From positions 323,002 to 387,001 of the forward strand of contig CACSIO010000001.1 of the NCBI GenBank assembly GCA_902705865.1: a stretch of DNA of 64,000 nt. Direction: 5' to 3'. A program made the position numbers and the translations under genes. The DNA comes from BD1-7 clade bacterium. GTDB lineage: Bacteria > Pseudomonadota > Gammaproteobacteria > Pseudomonadales > DT-91. The notes under the pieces are model-generated. The model was not told the origin of the DNA. It was given only the letters and a program-made list of their open reading frames with translations, and ran no database searches. Shown one piece after another: positions 19,583 through 28,513 of this stretch (within the stretch, counting starts at the first letter, position 1; each line of letters opens with the position of its first letter).

Positions 19583-20419
19583 ATCAAGCCGATATTCCAA
19601 AAAGGACCTTCCGTCATCGCGCGGCTTGCTGTTGTGTGCATGCTGCTGGCGGCGGTACTGTACGTCGATCATTCCACTGACTGGCTGAAACCGTTCAAGG
19701 CCAAAGTCATGCAGTGGGCTGAGCCTCTTTATATTGCCTCCGAGCTGCCCAACCATCTGACGCGATGGATTCAGGGTAGCACCAGCTCTGATGACGAACT
19801 CAAAGTCGCTAACGCTCAGTTAGAAGCTGAGAACCTCGTGCTTAAAGGCAAGGTTCAACGACTTGTGTCATTGGCGATCGAAAACGTGCGATTGCGAGAG
19901 CTGCTAAATTCGACCTCACTTCTTGAAGAAAAAGTGTTGGTTGGTGAAATTATCAGTGTCTCAGCGATTCCTCAATCCCATCATGTGGTTCTGAACAAAG
20001 GCATGGACGATGGTGTCTTTGAAGGCCAAGCCGTTATTGATGCCAAGGGCCTGTTTGGGCAAGTGGTTAATGTTTCTGATACCAGTAGTCAGGTGCTGTT
20101 GGTTTCCGATATTCGTCATGCCGTTCCGGTGCAGGTGAATCGCAATGGTGTGCGCGCAATTGCCGAAGGCACAGGCGATTTTTATCGTTTAACGATTCCA
20201 AACATTGCACCGACAACCGATATTGAAGAGGGCGATATTTTATCGACCTCCGGTCTTGGTGGCATTTTTCCTGTGGGCTATCCGGTCGCACAAGTTACCT
20301 CTGTTGAGCACGAAAAAGGTCAGCCTTACCTGACCATTGAAGCTCGTCCTTTTGCCCTACTAGACCGCAGTCGCCACGTGTTGTTGTTGTTCAGTCGGGA
20401 ATATCAGAATGAAGGCTAA
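19583..20419 (+). CDS. mreC: Rod-shape protein MreC, apparent AUC start
   Basis: Bitopic inner-membrane protein that links MreB to PBP2/RodA. 278 residues if started at 19583. The sequence xKPIFQKGPSVIARL matches the start of E. coli MreC (MKPIFSRGPSLQIRL), but the first codon is ATC (19583-19585) and an in-frame TAG at 19574-19576 rules out anything farther upstream. TAAGG at 19569-19573 is well placed for ATC. The first standard codons, GTG 19634 or ATG 19640, would delete the motif and half of the membrane helix (about residues 11-27). A coiled coil (about 55-95) and the two beta domains follow. The 3' end overlaps mreD by 11 bases. Confidence 0.9.
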   Translation: MKPIFQKGPSVIARLAVVCMLLAAVLYVDHSTDWLKPFKAKVMQWAEPLYIASELPNHLTRWIQGSTSSDDELKVANAQLEAENLVLKGKVQRLVSLAIENVRLRELLNSTSLLEEKVLVGEIISVSAIPQSHHVVLNKGMDDGVFEGQAVIDAKGLFGQVVNVSDTSSQVLLVSDIRHAVPVQVNRNGVRAIAEGTGDFYRLTIPNIAPTTDIEEGDILSTSGLGGIFPVGYPVAQVTSVEHEKGQPYLTIEARPFALLDRSRHVLLLFSREYQNEG

Positions 20420-20894
20420 TCTGCTTATTTGGTCAACGGTATTTTGTGCGTTGATGCTGAGTATTCTGGATATGCCCAATTGGTCAATGTTGGGTCGGCC
20501 TGAATGGGTCATTCTGGTGCTGATTTATTGGGTGTTAGCGATGCCTGAGCGTTGTGGCGTGCTATCGGGCGCTTTCGCTGGGTTGTGCCAAGATTTAATC
20601 ATGGGTTCCCCTCTGGGCAAACATGCGTTGGCCTATGCCTTTGTATTGGCCATTGTGATGGTGATGCACAAGCGGCTGCGGATGTACGATATTTGGCATC
20701 AAGCGGGTATCGTCTTTCTATTGATACTCTTCCAGTATCTCATCATGTATTGGGTTGATCTGTTAGTGGGGTTTCCTGCTGCTGGTTTATGGATCATCTT
20801 CCCAGCGCTTATCAGTGCATTAATTTGGCCATGGCTATTAGTGGTATTGCGCAGTCTTCGCCGTCGTTTTGGCTTAATGGTTCGTATTGGCTAG
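20409..20894 (+). CDS. mreD: Rod-shape protein MreD
   Basis: Integral inner-membrane partner of MreC in the elongasome. 161 residues, almost entirely hydrophobic with about five helices. The start overlaps mreC by 11 bases, indicating coupling. The motif GxxxGLCQDLIMGSPLGKHAL (about 55-75) is the conserved MreD signature. A basic tail RSLRRRFG lies at the cytoplasmic end. Confidence 0.94.
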   Translation: MKANLLIWSTVFCALMLSILDMPNWSMLGRPEWVILVLIYWVLAMPERCGVLSGAFAGLCQDLIMGSPLGKHALAYAFVLAIVMVMHKRLRMYDIWHQAGIVFLLILFQYLIMYWVDLLVGFPAAGLWIIFPALISALIWPWLLVVLRSLRRRFGLMVRIG

Positions 20895-20939
20895 CCTGAC
20901 GCGTATGTAGCGATTCATTGAAACCGTGTTTCGAGGTGT

Positions 20940-21515
20940 ATGTTGAACATAGTATTAGCATCGGCGTCACCGAGGCGTCTGGCATTGTTAAAACAGCTGG
21001 GTATCGATGCCAGTGTCAATGTTGTGGATATTGACGAAACACCGTTGCGATCGGAAGCCGCGCAAGATTATGTATTGCGTCTAGCTGCAGAAAAATCCTT
21101 GGCAGGCAGTCAGCAGGTAAATGCCTCTGATTGGGTAATAGGTGCAGATACCTGTATTTGTATCGACGATTCTATTATCGGTAAACCGGATGACTATCCG
21201 CATGCGCAAGCTATATGGCAGCGATTGAGCGGTGGTTGGCACCAGGTTTGCACCGCTGTTGCGATGACCCATCAGCAACGTACCCAAACGCTTATCAATG
21301 TGAATCATGTGTGTTTTGATACAATCAATGAAGAACAGATGCGGGCATACTGGGAAACCGGCGAACCGGCAGATAAAGCGGGTGGATACGCAATTCAAGG
21401 ATTGGCGGCGGCTTGGATTCAAGAAATCCGTGGTAGTTATACCGGAATCATGGGATTACCCCTTTTTGAAACACGCCAACTGCTGATTGCAGCTGGCTAC
21501 AAAACTCAATTGTGA
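20940..21515 (+). CDS. maf: Maf nucleotide pyrophosphatase (YhdE type)
   Basis: House-cleaning pyrophosphatase; the YhdE subgroup hydrolyses dTTP, UTP and modified forms to monophosphates. 191 residues. Motifs: LASASPRRLALLKQLGI at the N-terminus, AAEKSLAG, IGADTCI with the catalytic Asp (about 70), GKPDDYPHA and DKAGGYAIQGLAAAWI. The position between mreD and rng is conserved and points to the YhdE rather than the YceF subgroup. The start ATG at 20940 is six bases after a GAGG. Confidence 0.94.
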   Translation: MLNIVLASASPRRLALLKQLGIDASVNVVDIDETPLRSEAAQDYVLRLAAEKSLAGSQQVNASDWVIGADTCICIDDSIIGKPDDYPHAQAIWQRLSGGWHQVCTAVAMTHQQRTQTLINVNHVCFDTINEEQMRAYWETGEPADKAGGYAIQGLAAAWIQEIRGSYTGIMGLPLFETRQLLIAAGYKTQL

Positions 21516-21521
21516 AGGCTT

Positions 21522-22982
21522 ATGAGTGACGAGATATTAGTCAATGCAACACCGATGGAGACCCGTGTCGCTATCGTTGAAAACGGCATGCTGCAGGAAG
21601 TATTTATTGAGCGAACGCAGCGCCGTGGCATTGTAGGAAATATCTATCGCGGCAAAGTCGTGCGTGTACTGCCCGGTATGCAGGCGGCATTTGTTGATAT
21701 TGGCCTAGAGCGCGCCAGTTTTATTCATGCCAATGATTTTGTGCGTTCTAACGGTGCCGGCGGCGAAGAAAAAGACATCCGCGAGCGTGTGCGCGAAGGC
21801 CAGATGGTAACCGTTCAGATCACCAAAGATCCGATCGGCAATAAGGGGGCTCGGGTAACTGCCTCGTTGTCGGTATCATCCCGATATCTTGTTTACATGC
21901 CTGACCTAGCGAATTCCGGTGTATCTCAGCGCATCGACGATGATGGCGAGCGTAATCGTTTAAAAGAGATTGTTGCGGCGGTGACTTCCGAGCATTTTCC
22001 TGATTTGAAAGGCGATTTTATTGTTAGAACCGCTGCCGAAGGCGTCGGGGAGACGGAAATTCATCAGGATATGGCGTTTTTACACCGCCTTTGGTTATCG
22101 ATCACCAATAAGCAGACATCGAAAAAGCCCGAACGCCTGTATGAAGACTTGCCGATATCCCTGCGAGTTTTACGTGATTTGGTGCGACCTCAGGTCGAAA
22201 AAATTCGAGTCGATTCGCGTGAAACCATCGGCAAGATGCAGGAGTTTTGTCATTCTTTCTGTCCGGAAGCTGCGCCATTGCTTGAATGGTATCCGGGCGA
22301 GCGGCCGATCTTTGAACTCTACAGCATTGAAGACGAAGTGAAGAAGGCCCTCAGTCGCAAAGTAGATCTCAAATCTGGTGGCTATTTGGTATTTGATCAA
22401 ACAGAAGCGATGACAACCATTGATGTTAATACTGGGGCCTTTGTCGGTCATCGAAACTTGGAAGAAACCCTGTTTAAAACGAATCTGGAAGCGGCAAATG
22501 CCTTGGCGCGTCAGCTACGTGTGCGCAATTTGGGGGGGATTATCATTGTTGATTTCATTGATATGCAAGACCCCGAACACAAGCGGCAGGTACATCGTAC
22601 GTTGGAGCGGGTTTTGAACAAAGATCATACCCGCACATCCATATCCGGTGTTACCGAATTGGGCTTAGTGCAGGTTGTGCGCAAGCGCACACGTGAAAGC
22701 CTTGAGCACATGTTATGCGAGGTTTGTGAGACATGTGACGGCCGCGGCACGATAAAATCTGCAGAAACTGTCTGCTATGAGATATTCAGGGCCATACTGA
22801 GAGAAGCTCGGGCTTACGACCATGATTCGTATCTGGTGTTGGCCTCGCAGTCGGTGATAGATCGACTGCTCGACGAAGAATCTTCTAATGTCGCTGATTT
22901 GGAGGACTTTATTGGCAAGTCCATACAGTTTCAACTGGAGTCGGTTTATACCCAGGAGCAATTTGATGTCATTCTGCTATAG
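21522..22982 (+). CDS. rng: Ribonuclease G
   Basis: Endoribonuclease of the RNase E/G family that matures the 16S rRNA 5' end and degrades some mRNAs. 486 residues, the short form without the RNase E C-terminal scaffold. Visible parts: S1 domain (GNIYRGKVVRVLPGMQAAFVDIG, about 38-60), catalytic DVNTG (about 303-307) with DFIDM (about 346), and the Zn-link CETCDGRG (about 405). It starts six bases after maf with GAAGG upstream and is cotranscribed with the mre genes. Confidence 0.96.
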   Translation: MSDEILVNATPMETRVAIVENGMLQEVFIERTQRRGIVGNIYRGKVVRVLPGMQAAFVDIGLERASFIHANDFVRSNGAGGEEKDIRERVREGQMVTVQITKDPIGNKGARVTASLSVSSRYLVYMPDLANSGVSQRIDDDGERNRLKEIVAAVTSEHFPDLKGDFIVRTAAEGVGETEIHQDMAFLHRLWLSITNKQTSKKPERLYEDLPISLRVLRDLVRPQVEKIRVDSRETIGKMQEFCHSFCPEAAPLLEWYPGERPIFELYSIEDEVKKALSRKVDLKSGGYLVFDQTEAMTTIDVNTGAFVGHRNLEETLFKTNLEAANALARQLRVRNLGGIIIVDFIDMQDPEHKRQVHRTLERVLNKDHTRTSISGVTELGLVQVVRKRTRESLEHMLCEVCETCDGRGTIKSAETVCYEIFRAILREARAYDHDSYLVLASQSVIDRLLDEESSNVADLEDFIGKSIQFQLESVYTQEQFDVILL

Positions 22983-23023
22983 CTGCTGTGCACACAGAGC
23001 AGTAAGGTCGGGCATCTAGATCA

Positions 23024-26000
23024 ATGAGAATCTGGACTCGGCTACTTAATCTGCTATCTCAGGCCGTCATTGCCGCGTTTATGCTGGTGGTGTTGGTGAG
23101 TGCCGTGCTATCGAGTCTGTTTTCTTATTATCTACCGCGTATTGATGATTACCGTGCCGAGGTACTGGAAACGATCAATCATTATACCGGTGATATCACC
23201 ATTAATGCGGAACATATCAGCGGGTCTTGGCAGCCCTTCAAACCCGCCCTGCAGCTCGGTGGCGTTGAAGTCCGGCGTGATGATTGGGAGGCACCGCTGA
23301 CGTTATCATCGGTTGATGTTGAACTAGACCTGATCAAAACGTTAGCAAAACGTGCGTGGTATTTTTCCAATATGTCGGTGTCACGGTTTGGGTTGTCATT
23401 GGCTCAAACGGATGATGGCGGATGGAGCCTATCAGCCATCAGTCAAGATCAAACCACCCAGCCGGTTAACTTAAAAAACTTGGTTGCCAGGGCCTGGAAT
23501 ATCGGTCGGCTGGAGCTGGGGTCGCTGAATTTAGTATTACACCCTAATCATACCGCTCCCATTGAGTTACCGGCGCTGGCGTTCGAATTCACGGATAAGG
23601 GCGGTAGTCATCGCTTAATTGCCAGCCTCAAGCGTGATGAAAAAGTCATTACCCGTTTACTGCTCGATGCGTATGGGCAGCCTTACACCAAAAACTTCCG
23701 TTCCAAGGCCTACCTCGAAGTCGAAGACTTACCTTTGGCAGATGTTACAACGTTTGCGAAAAATCTGGGCGCGCTAGATAAAGGGCTATTTAAAAGCCGC
23801 CTTTGGCTCGATTGGGCGGCTGATGACTTCACAGTACTGGGTCAGGTTCAGCTCACCAACGCGACTGTACTGATCGGAGATGAGCCTGAAAATCAAAAAC
23901 CGCTAATGCTCAAAGAAGTGCGGGCCGATATGCGGTTTGAGTATCTTGATGGCAATCTGCAAGCGTGGTTTCCAGATGTGTATCTTGAAAACGAAGTGGG
24001 GCAGTTAGATTTGGATGGTCTCTATCTTGCTAAAGATGAGCACCTCAACCTGAAGCTGCGAACGTTAGATATTTCCCAGTTGTTTAGTTTTGTGCAGGGG
24101 CTGCCAGTCAGCGATAAGATGCGTGATCGACTGAATCTATTGGCACCACAAGGGAAACTTTCAGGCACGCATGTGCGTTTTACGCCGGAGGATAAGAGCG
24201 CCGGCAAACCCTGGGATGTTGATTATGCAACCAAGTTGTTGGATGTAGACGTTAATCCGTGGCGCTCGGTACCTAAGCTCAGAAATGTCAACGGCGTTGT
24301 TTTTGGCGAAAAATTCGGTGGCCGAGTTGAGTTTGATACTGAAAATTTAGTCATGGCCTTTCCGCAAATTTATACCACCGAAATGCAGTTTGATCGGGCG
24401 CGTGGTGTTATTGATTGGCAGTACGATAAAGATTGGATCAACATCGGTGGTTCGCAGCTAGATGTGGATGGAAAGTATGGTGATGTGAAGGGAGAGTTTC
24501 ATGTCATGCTACCGGTCAATGAAGAAATCAAATTGAGAGAGCCTGCGCGTTTGTCATTGGATTTAGGCATTCGCAACAGTGATGCCAAATATCGGCAAGA
24601 GTTTATTCCGCAAAAGAAAATCGATCCGAAGTTGATGGCGTGGCTGAATGATAATATCCATAGCGGGAAGATCAGTCAGGGCGGCTTTATTTATAACGGC
24701 CCGGTATCGAAGCCAAAAGGCAAAAATCCGCTTGATGAAGATGTCACCATGCAATTGTGGCTGGATATTCAGCAGGCCAGTTTGACCTATTTGCCGGGTT
24801 GGCCGGATGTGTCCGGCGTGGACACCGAGTTGCTGATGGATGACCTTGCAGTTACCGCGAAAATTGACCGTGCGGAAACAGCGGGCATGCGTTTACACGA
24901 TGCGACCTTCAATCTCACCCCGATAGGGCCTGACGGCACAAAAAACCGTGATCAAGCGATTCGCATCCGTGGCCAAGCCGAAGCAACCAGCACCCAGGTT
25001 GTTGATTTTCTGACGCTGCCGGCAATGCCGGAAGCGACACGTGAGTTGCTTAAAAGCTGGAAAATATCCGGCGGCGATGTCAATGCATGGCTGGATATCA
25101 ATACGCGTTTGAAGCGTCCTACTGAGAATCTGGATGTGAAGGTGGAGAGTCAGGTGGCGGGGGTCGATATTGATATCCCCGAGGCAAATGTCAAAGCGTC
25201 GAATATTCGCGGCAAACTCGATTTTGATCTCAAGCGTGGTATCTCAAGCCCGCAACTCAACGCCACTTTCCTTGGCCAACCAGTGACGGCGAAGATTCAG
25301 GCGACCGGTAGCCCAGGTACGTTCAGCTCGTTGATGACATTTGATACGGCATTGTCGGTCGATGATCTAAACCGCTGGAATCACCAACCGATCAACGCGC
25401 TGTTGTCGGGTAAAACACAGTTCAATGGTGAAATCAGATTCGGTGGGGACAATCCCTACGTGAAAATTACCAGTGATATGGGAGGTGTTGCCGTGGATTT
25501 ACCGGCGCCATTGGCTAAGGCGGCTGACGAACCTCGTGAACTGGTGATGACGTTGCCGTTGAGTTTCAGCAATGATCGAAGAGAGCTGGTGTTTGCTTAT
25601 GGTAAAAGTGCAGATATTCGATTCCTACTGACCCCTGAAGGGCTTCGGGCTGGACAGATTAACCTCGGGGTTAATAAGGTCGGATACGAAACAGGTGCAA
25701 TATCAGTCGGCGGTCAGCTGAGTCACGCGGACGTTGAGCAGTGGTTACGAGTGTTTGGCAAGTATACCGAGGCGGAGAAGGATTTGCTGAAAGCGCCTGT
25801 TGAACAAAATGCATCGGGCAATAGCCTCATCAAAGAGACCTCTAACTGGCATGTTAATGTCGATAAATTGAAAATTCGCCGTATTGATGCGTATGGGCAA
25901 ACTGTATTTAACAGCGTGGTCAGTATCTTTAATACGACGGATTACTGGCAAATACTGCTGGAACACGCCCAATTTGACGGTATTTTACGGGTTTACAATG

Positions 26001-27007
26001 ATCCATCTTTACCCATGAATCTGGATATTAACACCGTCGATATTGGCCTGCTGATGAGTGATAAAACCGCAGGAACTATCGCTGTCGAAGAGAGTGCGTC
26101 AACCAAGTTTCCGGATCTGAATGTTAATGTCGATAAGCTTTACTGGAACGGCGACGATTTTGGCTCGTGGCGTTTTAATGTCAGGACAACAGACAAGGCG
26201 ATTATGTTGAAGGATGTTTTCGGTAGTTTTAAATCTATGCGATTAACGTCAATCAGTGAAGATAAACCGGCGCAGGCAACCTGGAACATTGATGGCTCCG
26301 GAACATATATTCAAGGGCGTTTTTCTGGGGTTAATTTAGCTAATACGCTGCAGATGCTGAGTTATCAGGAAGAAATTACCAGTGAGAGTTTCAAGTTTGA
26401 TACCGAAATTTATTGGCCTGGTAGCCCTCAGAATTTCTCGATAAAGACTTTGCGTGGTTTTACCAATGTGCTGATGAAAAACGGCAGTTTTAACAACATC
26501 GATTCATCGTCGGCGAGTGCACTGAAGGTGTTGGGTATTTTAAATATCAATCTTCTTTTGAAGCGGCTACAGCTCGACTTTTCTGATTTAACTGCCAAAG
26601 GGCTCGCATACGATGAGGTTAAAGGGCGCATCGATTTTGACGATGGTTTGTTCGATATCGACAAGCCCCTGGTTGTGAAGAGCCCGTCCTCGAAAATCAG
26701 TCTGAATGGCTGGGCGGATCTCAACAATCAGACCATTGATATGACGTTAGGGGCCACCTTGCCGCTCGCAAGCAATATCCCGTGGCTGGTAGCATTAGCC
26801 GGTGGTTTGCCAACGGCAGCCGGGGTTTATGTGATCAGCCGCCTGTTAAAGAAGCAGGTTGATGCGCTTTCCAGTGCAGTATATTCGGTGACGGGTGATT
26901 TGCAGGACCCAACGATTAAGTTTGAGAAGTTGTTTGATACTGGAAGCCGGCGATCCCGTTCGCGGGATCTTGATGCCGGAGAGGAAGACCCTTTCCCCTA
27001 CGAATAG
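23024..27007 (+). CDS. yhdP: YhdP-family AsmA-like envelope protein
   Basis: 1327 residues, one of the large AsmA-like bridge proteins; E. coli YhdP (1266 aa) helps carry phospholipids from the inner to the outer membrane. One N-terminal membrane helix (about 9-34), then a very long periplasmic beta-rich body including the DUF3971 region, ending in the AsmA2-type segment (DLTAKGLAYDEVKGRIDFDDG, about 1180-1200), a hydrophobic stretch and a basic/acidic tail. The rng-yhdP-nit order is conserved in Pseudomonas. Its transport role here is inferred from the family. Confidence 0.94.
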   Translation: MRIWTRLLNLLSQAVIAAFMLVVLVSAVLSSLFSYYLPRIDDYRAEVLETINHYTGDITINAEHISGSWQPFKPALQLGGVEVRRDDWEAPLTLSSVDVELDLIKTLAKRAWYFSNMSVSRFGLSLAQTDDGGWSLSAISQDQTTQPVNLKNLVARAWNIGRLELGSLNLVLHPNHTAPIELPALAFEFTDKGGSHRLIASLKRDEKVITRLLLDAYGQPYTKNFRSKAYLEVEDLPLADVTTFAKNLGALDKGLFKSRLWLDWAADDFTVLGQVQLTNATVLIGDEPENQKPLMLKEVRADMRFEYLDGNLQAWFPDVYLENEVGQLDLDGLYLAKDEHLNLKLRTLDISQLFSFVQGLPVSDKMRDRLNLLAPQGKLSGTHVRFTPEDKSAGKPWDVDYATKLLDVDVNPWRSVPKLRNVNGVVFGEKFGGRVEFDTENLVMAFPQIYTTEMQFDRARGVIDWQYDKDWINIGGSQLDVDGKYGDVKGEFHVMLPVNEEIKLREPARLSLDLGIRNSDAKYRQEFIPQKKIDPKLMAWLNDNIHSGKISQGGFIYNGPVSKPKGKNPLDEDVTMQLWLDIQQASLTYLPGWPDVSGVDTELLMDDLAVTAKIDRAETAGMRLHDATFNLTPIGPDGTKNRDQAIRIRGQAEATSTQVVDFLTLPAMPEATRELLKSWKISGGDVNAWLDINTRLKRPTENLDVKVESQVAGVDIDIPEANVKASNIRGKLDFDLKRGISSPQLNATFLGQPVTAKIQATGSPGTFSSLMTFDTALSVDDLNRWNHQPINALLSGKTQFNGEIRFGGDNPYVKITSDMGGVAVDLPAPLAKAADEPRELVMTLPLSFSNDRRELVFAYGKSADIRFLLTPEGLRAGQINLGVNKVGYETGAISVGGQLSHADVEQWLRVFGKYTEAEKDLLKAPVEQNASGNSLIKETSNWHVNVDKLKIRRIDAYGQTVFNSVVSIFNTTDYWQILLEHAQFDGILRVYNDPSLPMNLDINTVDIGLLMSDKTAGTIAVEESASTKFPDLNVNVDKLYWNGDDFGSWRFNVRTTDKAIMLKDVFGSFKSMRLTSISEDKPAQATWNIDGSGTYIQGRFSGVNLANTLQMLSYQEEITSESFKFDTEIYWPGSPQNFSIKTLRGFTNVLMKNGSFNNIDSSSASALKVLGILNINLLLKRLQLDFSDLTAKGLAYDEVKGRIDFDDGLFDIDKPLVVKSPSSKISLNGWADLNNQTIDMTLGATLPLASNIPWLVALAGGLPTAAGVYVISRLLKKQVDALSSAVYSVTGDLQDPTIKFEKLFDTGSRRSRSRDLDAGEEDPFPYE

Positions 27008-27122
27008 CCACGTCTATTTTTGCGTAACTGGCCTATCCATGGATACTGCTAGCAAGGCTAGCCAGAGTAAGTATGAGTCGTAAACGCATCCTGCGTTTCG
27101 ATGTGATAATACGAGATGTCCC

Positions 27123-27950
27123 ATGCACGATTCCCCAACCCTTCATGTTGCTGCGGTACAAATGGTCAGTCAGCTGTCTGTTGAACATAATCTACAACGC
27201 GCGAAAGAACTGGTAGCGCAGGCTGCCAGTGACGGTGCAAAAATGGTTGTGTTACCTGAAAATTTTGCGTGTTTTGCCAATCGTGAAGCGTTATTGATGG
27301 CTAAAAATGAGCTAACGAAGCCGATACTCGTACCTGCACTAGCGGCGATGGCGAGCAGTAATCAAGTATTTTTGTGTGGTGGAACGCTGCCGCTGGTTGC
27401 CAATAACACTGAGACACGTGCCAGCGCAGCAAGCTTAATGTTTGCACCGAATGGCAGCGTGGTGGCGCGATATAACAAAATCCACCTGTTTGATGCGAAG
27501 GTTGGTGATCGTCTGGGCTGCTATCGTGAATCTGATACTTTTGCACCGGGGAATGAATTAACGGTGGCCGAAGTTGAAGGGTTTGGTATGGGGATGAGTG
27601 TCTGTTATGACTTGCGATTCAGTCGCTTGTATCAGCAGCTGCGCGCATCGGGTAGCGATGTGTTTTTGGTGCCTTCGGCATTTACTGCGGCAACCGGGAA
27701 AAAACACTGGGAAGTGTTATTGCGAGCCCGAGCGATCGAGCAGCAGTGTTATGTCATTGCGGCCAATCAGGGAGGACTACACGACAGTGATCGCGAAACC
27801 TTTGGGCACAGCATGATCATCGATCCTGATGGTGAAGTTATTTCCCGGATCGAGCGCGGCGAAGGTGTCATTCATGCAGTGTTGGAGCGGGATCGCATAA
27901 CATCGATTCGTACTGCGATGCCATGCTTTGAGCATCAACGCTGTGATTGA
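27123..27950 (+). CDS. Nitrilase-superfamily amidohydrolase (Nit type)
   Basis: 275 residues of the carbon-nitrogen hydrolase fold. The catalytic triad is present: Glu46 (VVLPENF), Lys119 (YNKIHLFD) and Cys161 (GMSVCYDLRF). This branch next to yhdP and tldD matches the Nit1/Nit2 group, whose members remove the deaminated form of glutathione or act as omega-amidases; which of these applies cannot be decided. It is followed by a minus-strand gene, not by the usual tldD. Confidence 0.88.
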   Translation: MHDSPTLHVAAVQMVSQLSVEHNLQRAKELVAQAASDGAKMVVLPENFACFANREALLMAKNELTKPILVPALAAMASSNQVFLCGGTLPLVANNTETRASAASLMFAPNGSVVARYNKIHLFDAKVGDRLGCYRESDTFAPGNELTVAEVEGFGMGMSVCYDLRFSRLYQQLRASGSDVFLVPSAFTAATGKKHWEVLLRARAIEQQCYVIAANQGGLHDSDRETFGHSMIIDPDGEVISRIERGEGVIHAVLERDRITSIRTAMPCFEHQRCD

Positions 27951-27982
27951 TAGCCGAAGCTAGCGCCGGCCGGCACTGGTGG

Positions 27983-28501
27983 TTAGGTCGATTCTTCCTT
28001 TAGTGACTTCAATACCTGAAACAGTTTGCGGTAGTTCTTCGGCGGCTTGTTCAGTTTCTTTTCTTGCTGGGCGGCACGAATCAATTGTCGCAGCTGTTGT
28101 ATGTCGACGGCAGGAAACTCCGCAATGACCTGGTTAAGGGCATCTTGGTCTCCGGTCACCAACTGATCTCTGACTTCTTCCAGTCGTTGAAACTCGCGGG
28201 CCAGTTTCTTACGGCCATTTTTGTAGTCGTCGTAGGCCTGTTGAATCGGCTCAGCATCAATGCGGCGCATGACTTTACCAATATATTGGTACTGACGTTT
28301 GAGTGCCTGGTTGCTTTTTATGCGACGAGTTTCTTGCAACGCGCTATCGAGCTCTGCGGGGATTGGGAAGCTTTTGTAAACGGCGTCAGGAACTTCCAAT
28401 AGCAGTTTGCCGAGATGTTGCAACGCTTCAACTTCACGTTTGATCTGGGTTTTGCTTTTTAGTTCGAGACCGTCGTCATCGATATTTTCGTTATCAGTCA
28501 T
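27983..28501 (-). CDS. darP: Ribosome biogenesis factor DarP/YjgA (DUF615)
   Basis: 172 residues, highly charged and all-helical. It begins with an acidic stretch (DNENIDDDGLE) followed by KSKTQIKREVEALQHLGKLL, the conserved opening of DUF615, and ends with the basic NKPPKNYRKLFQVLKSL. E. coli YjgA/DarP binds late 50S precursors and promotes 23S maturation. It is 12 bases downstream of mgtE on the minus strand. In Pseudomonas it lies between tldD and pmbA; neither is here. Confidence 0.93.
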   Translation of the reverse strand: MTDNENIDDDGLELKSKTQIKREVEALQHLGKLLLEVPDAVYKSFPIPAELDSALQETRRIKSNQALKRQYQYIGKVMRRIDAEPIQQAYDDYKNGRKKLAREFQRLEEVRDQLVTGDQDALNQVIAEFPAVDIQQLRQLIRAAQQEKKLNKPPKNYRKLFQVLKSLKEEST

Positions 28502-28513
28502 GAATTAGTATCT

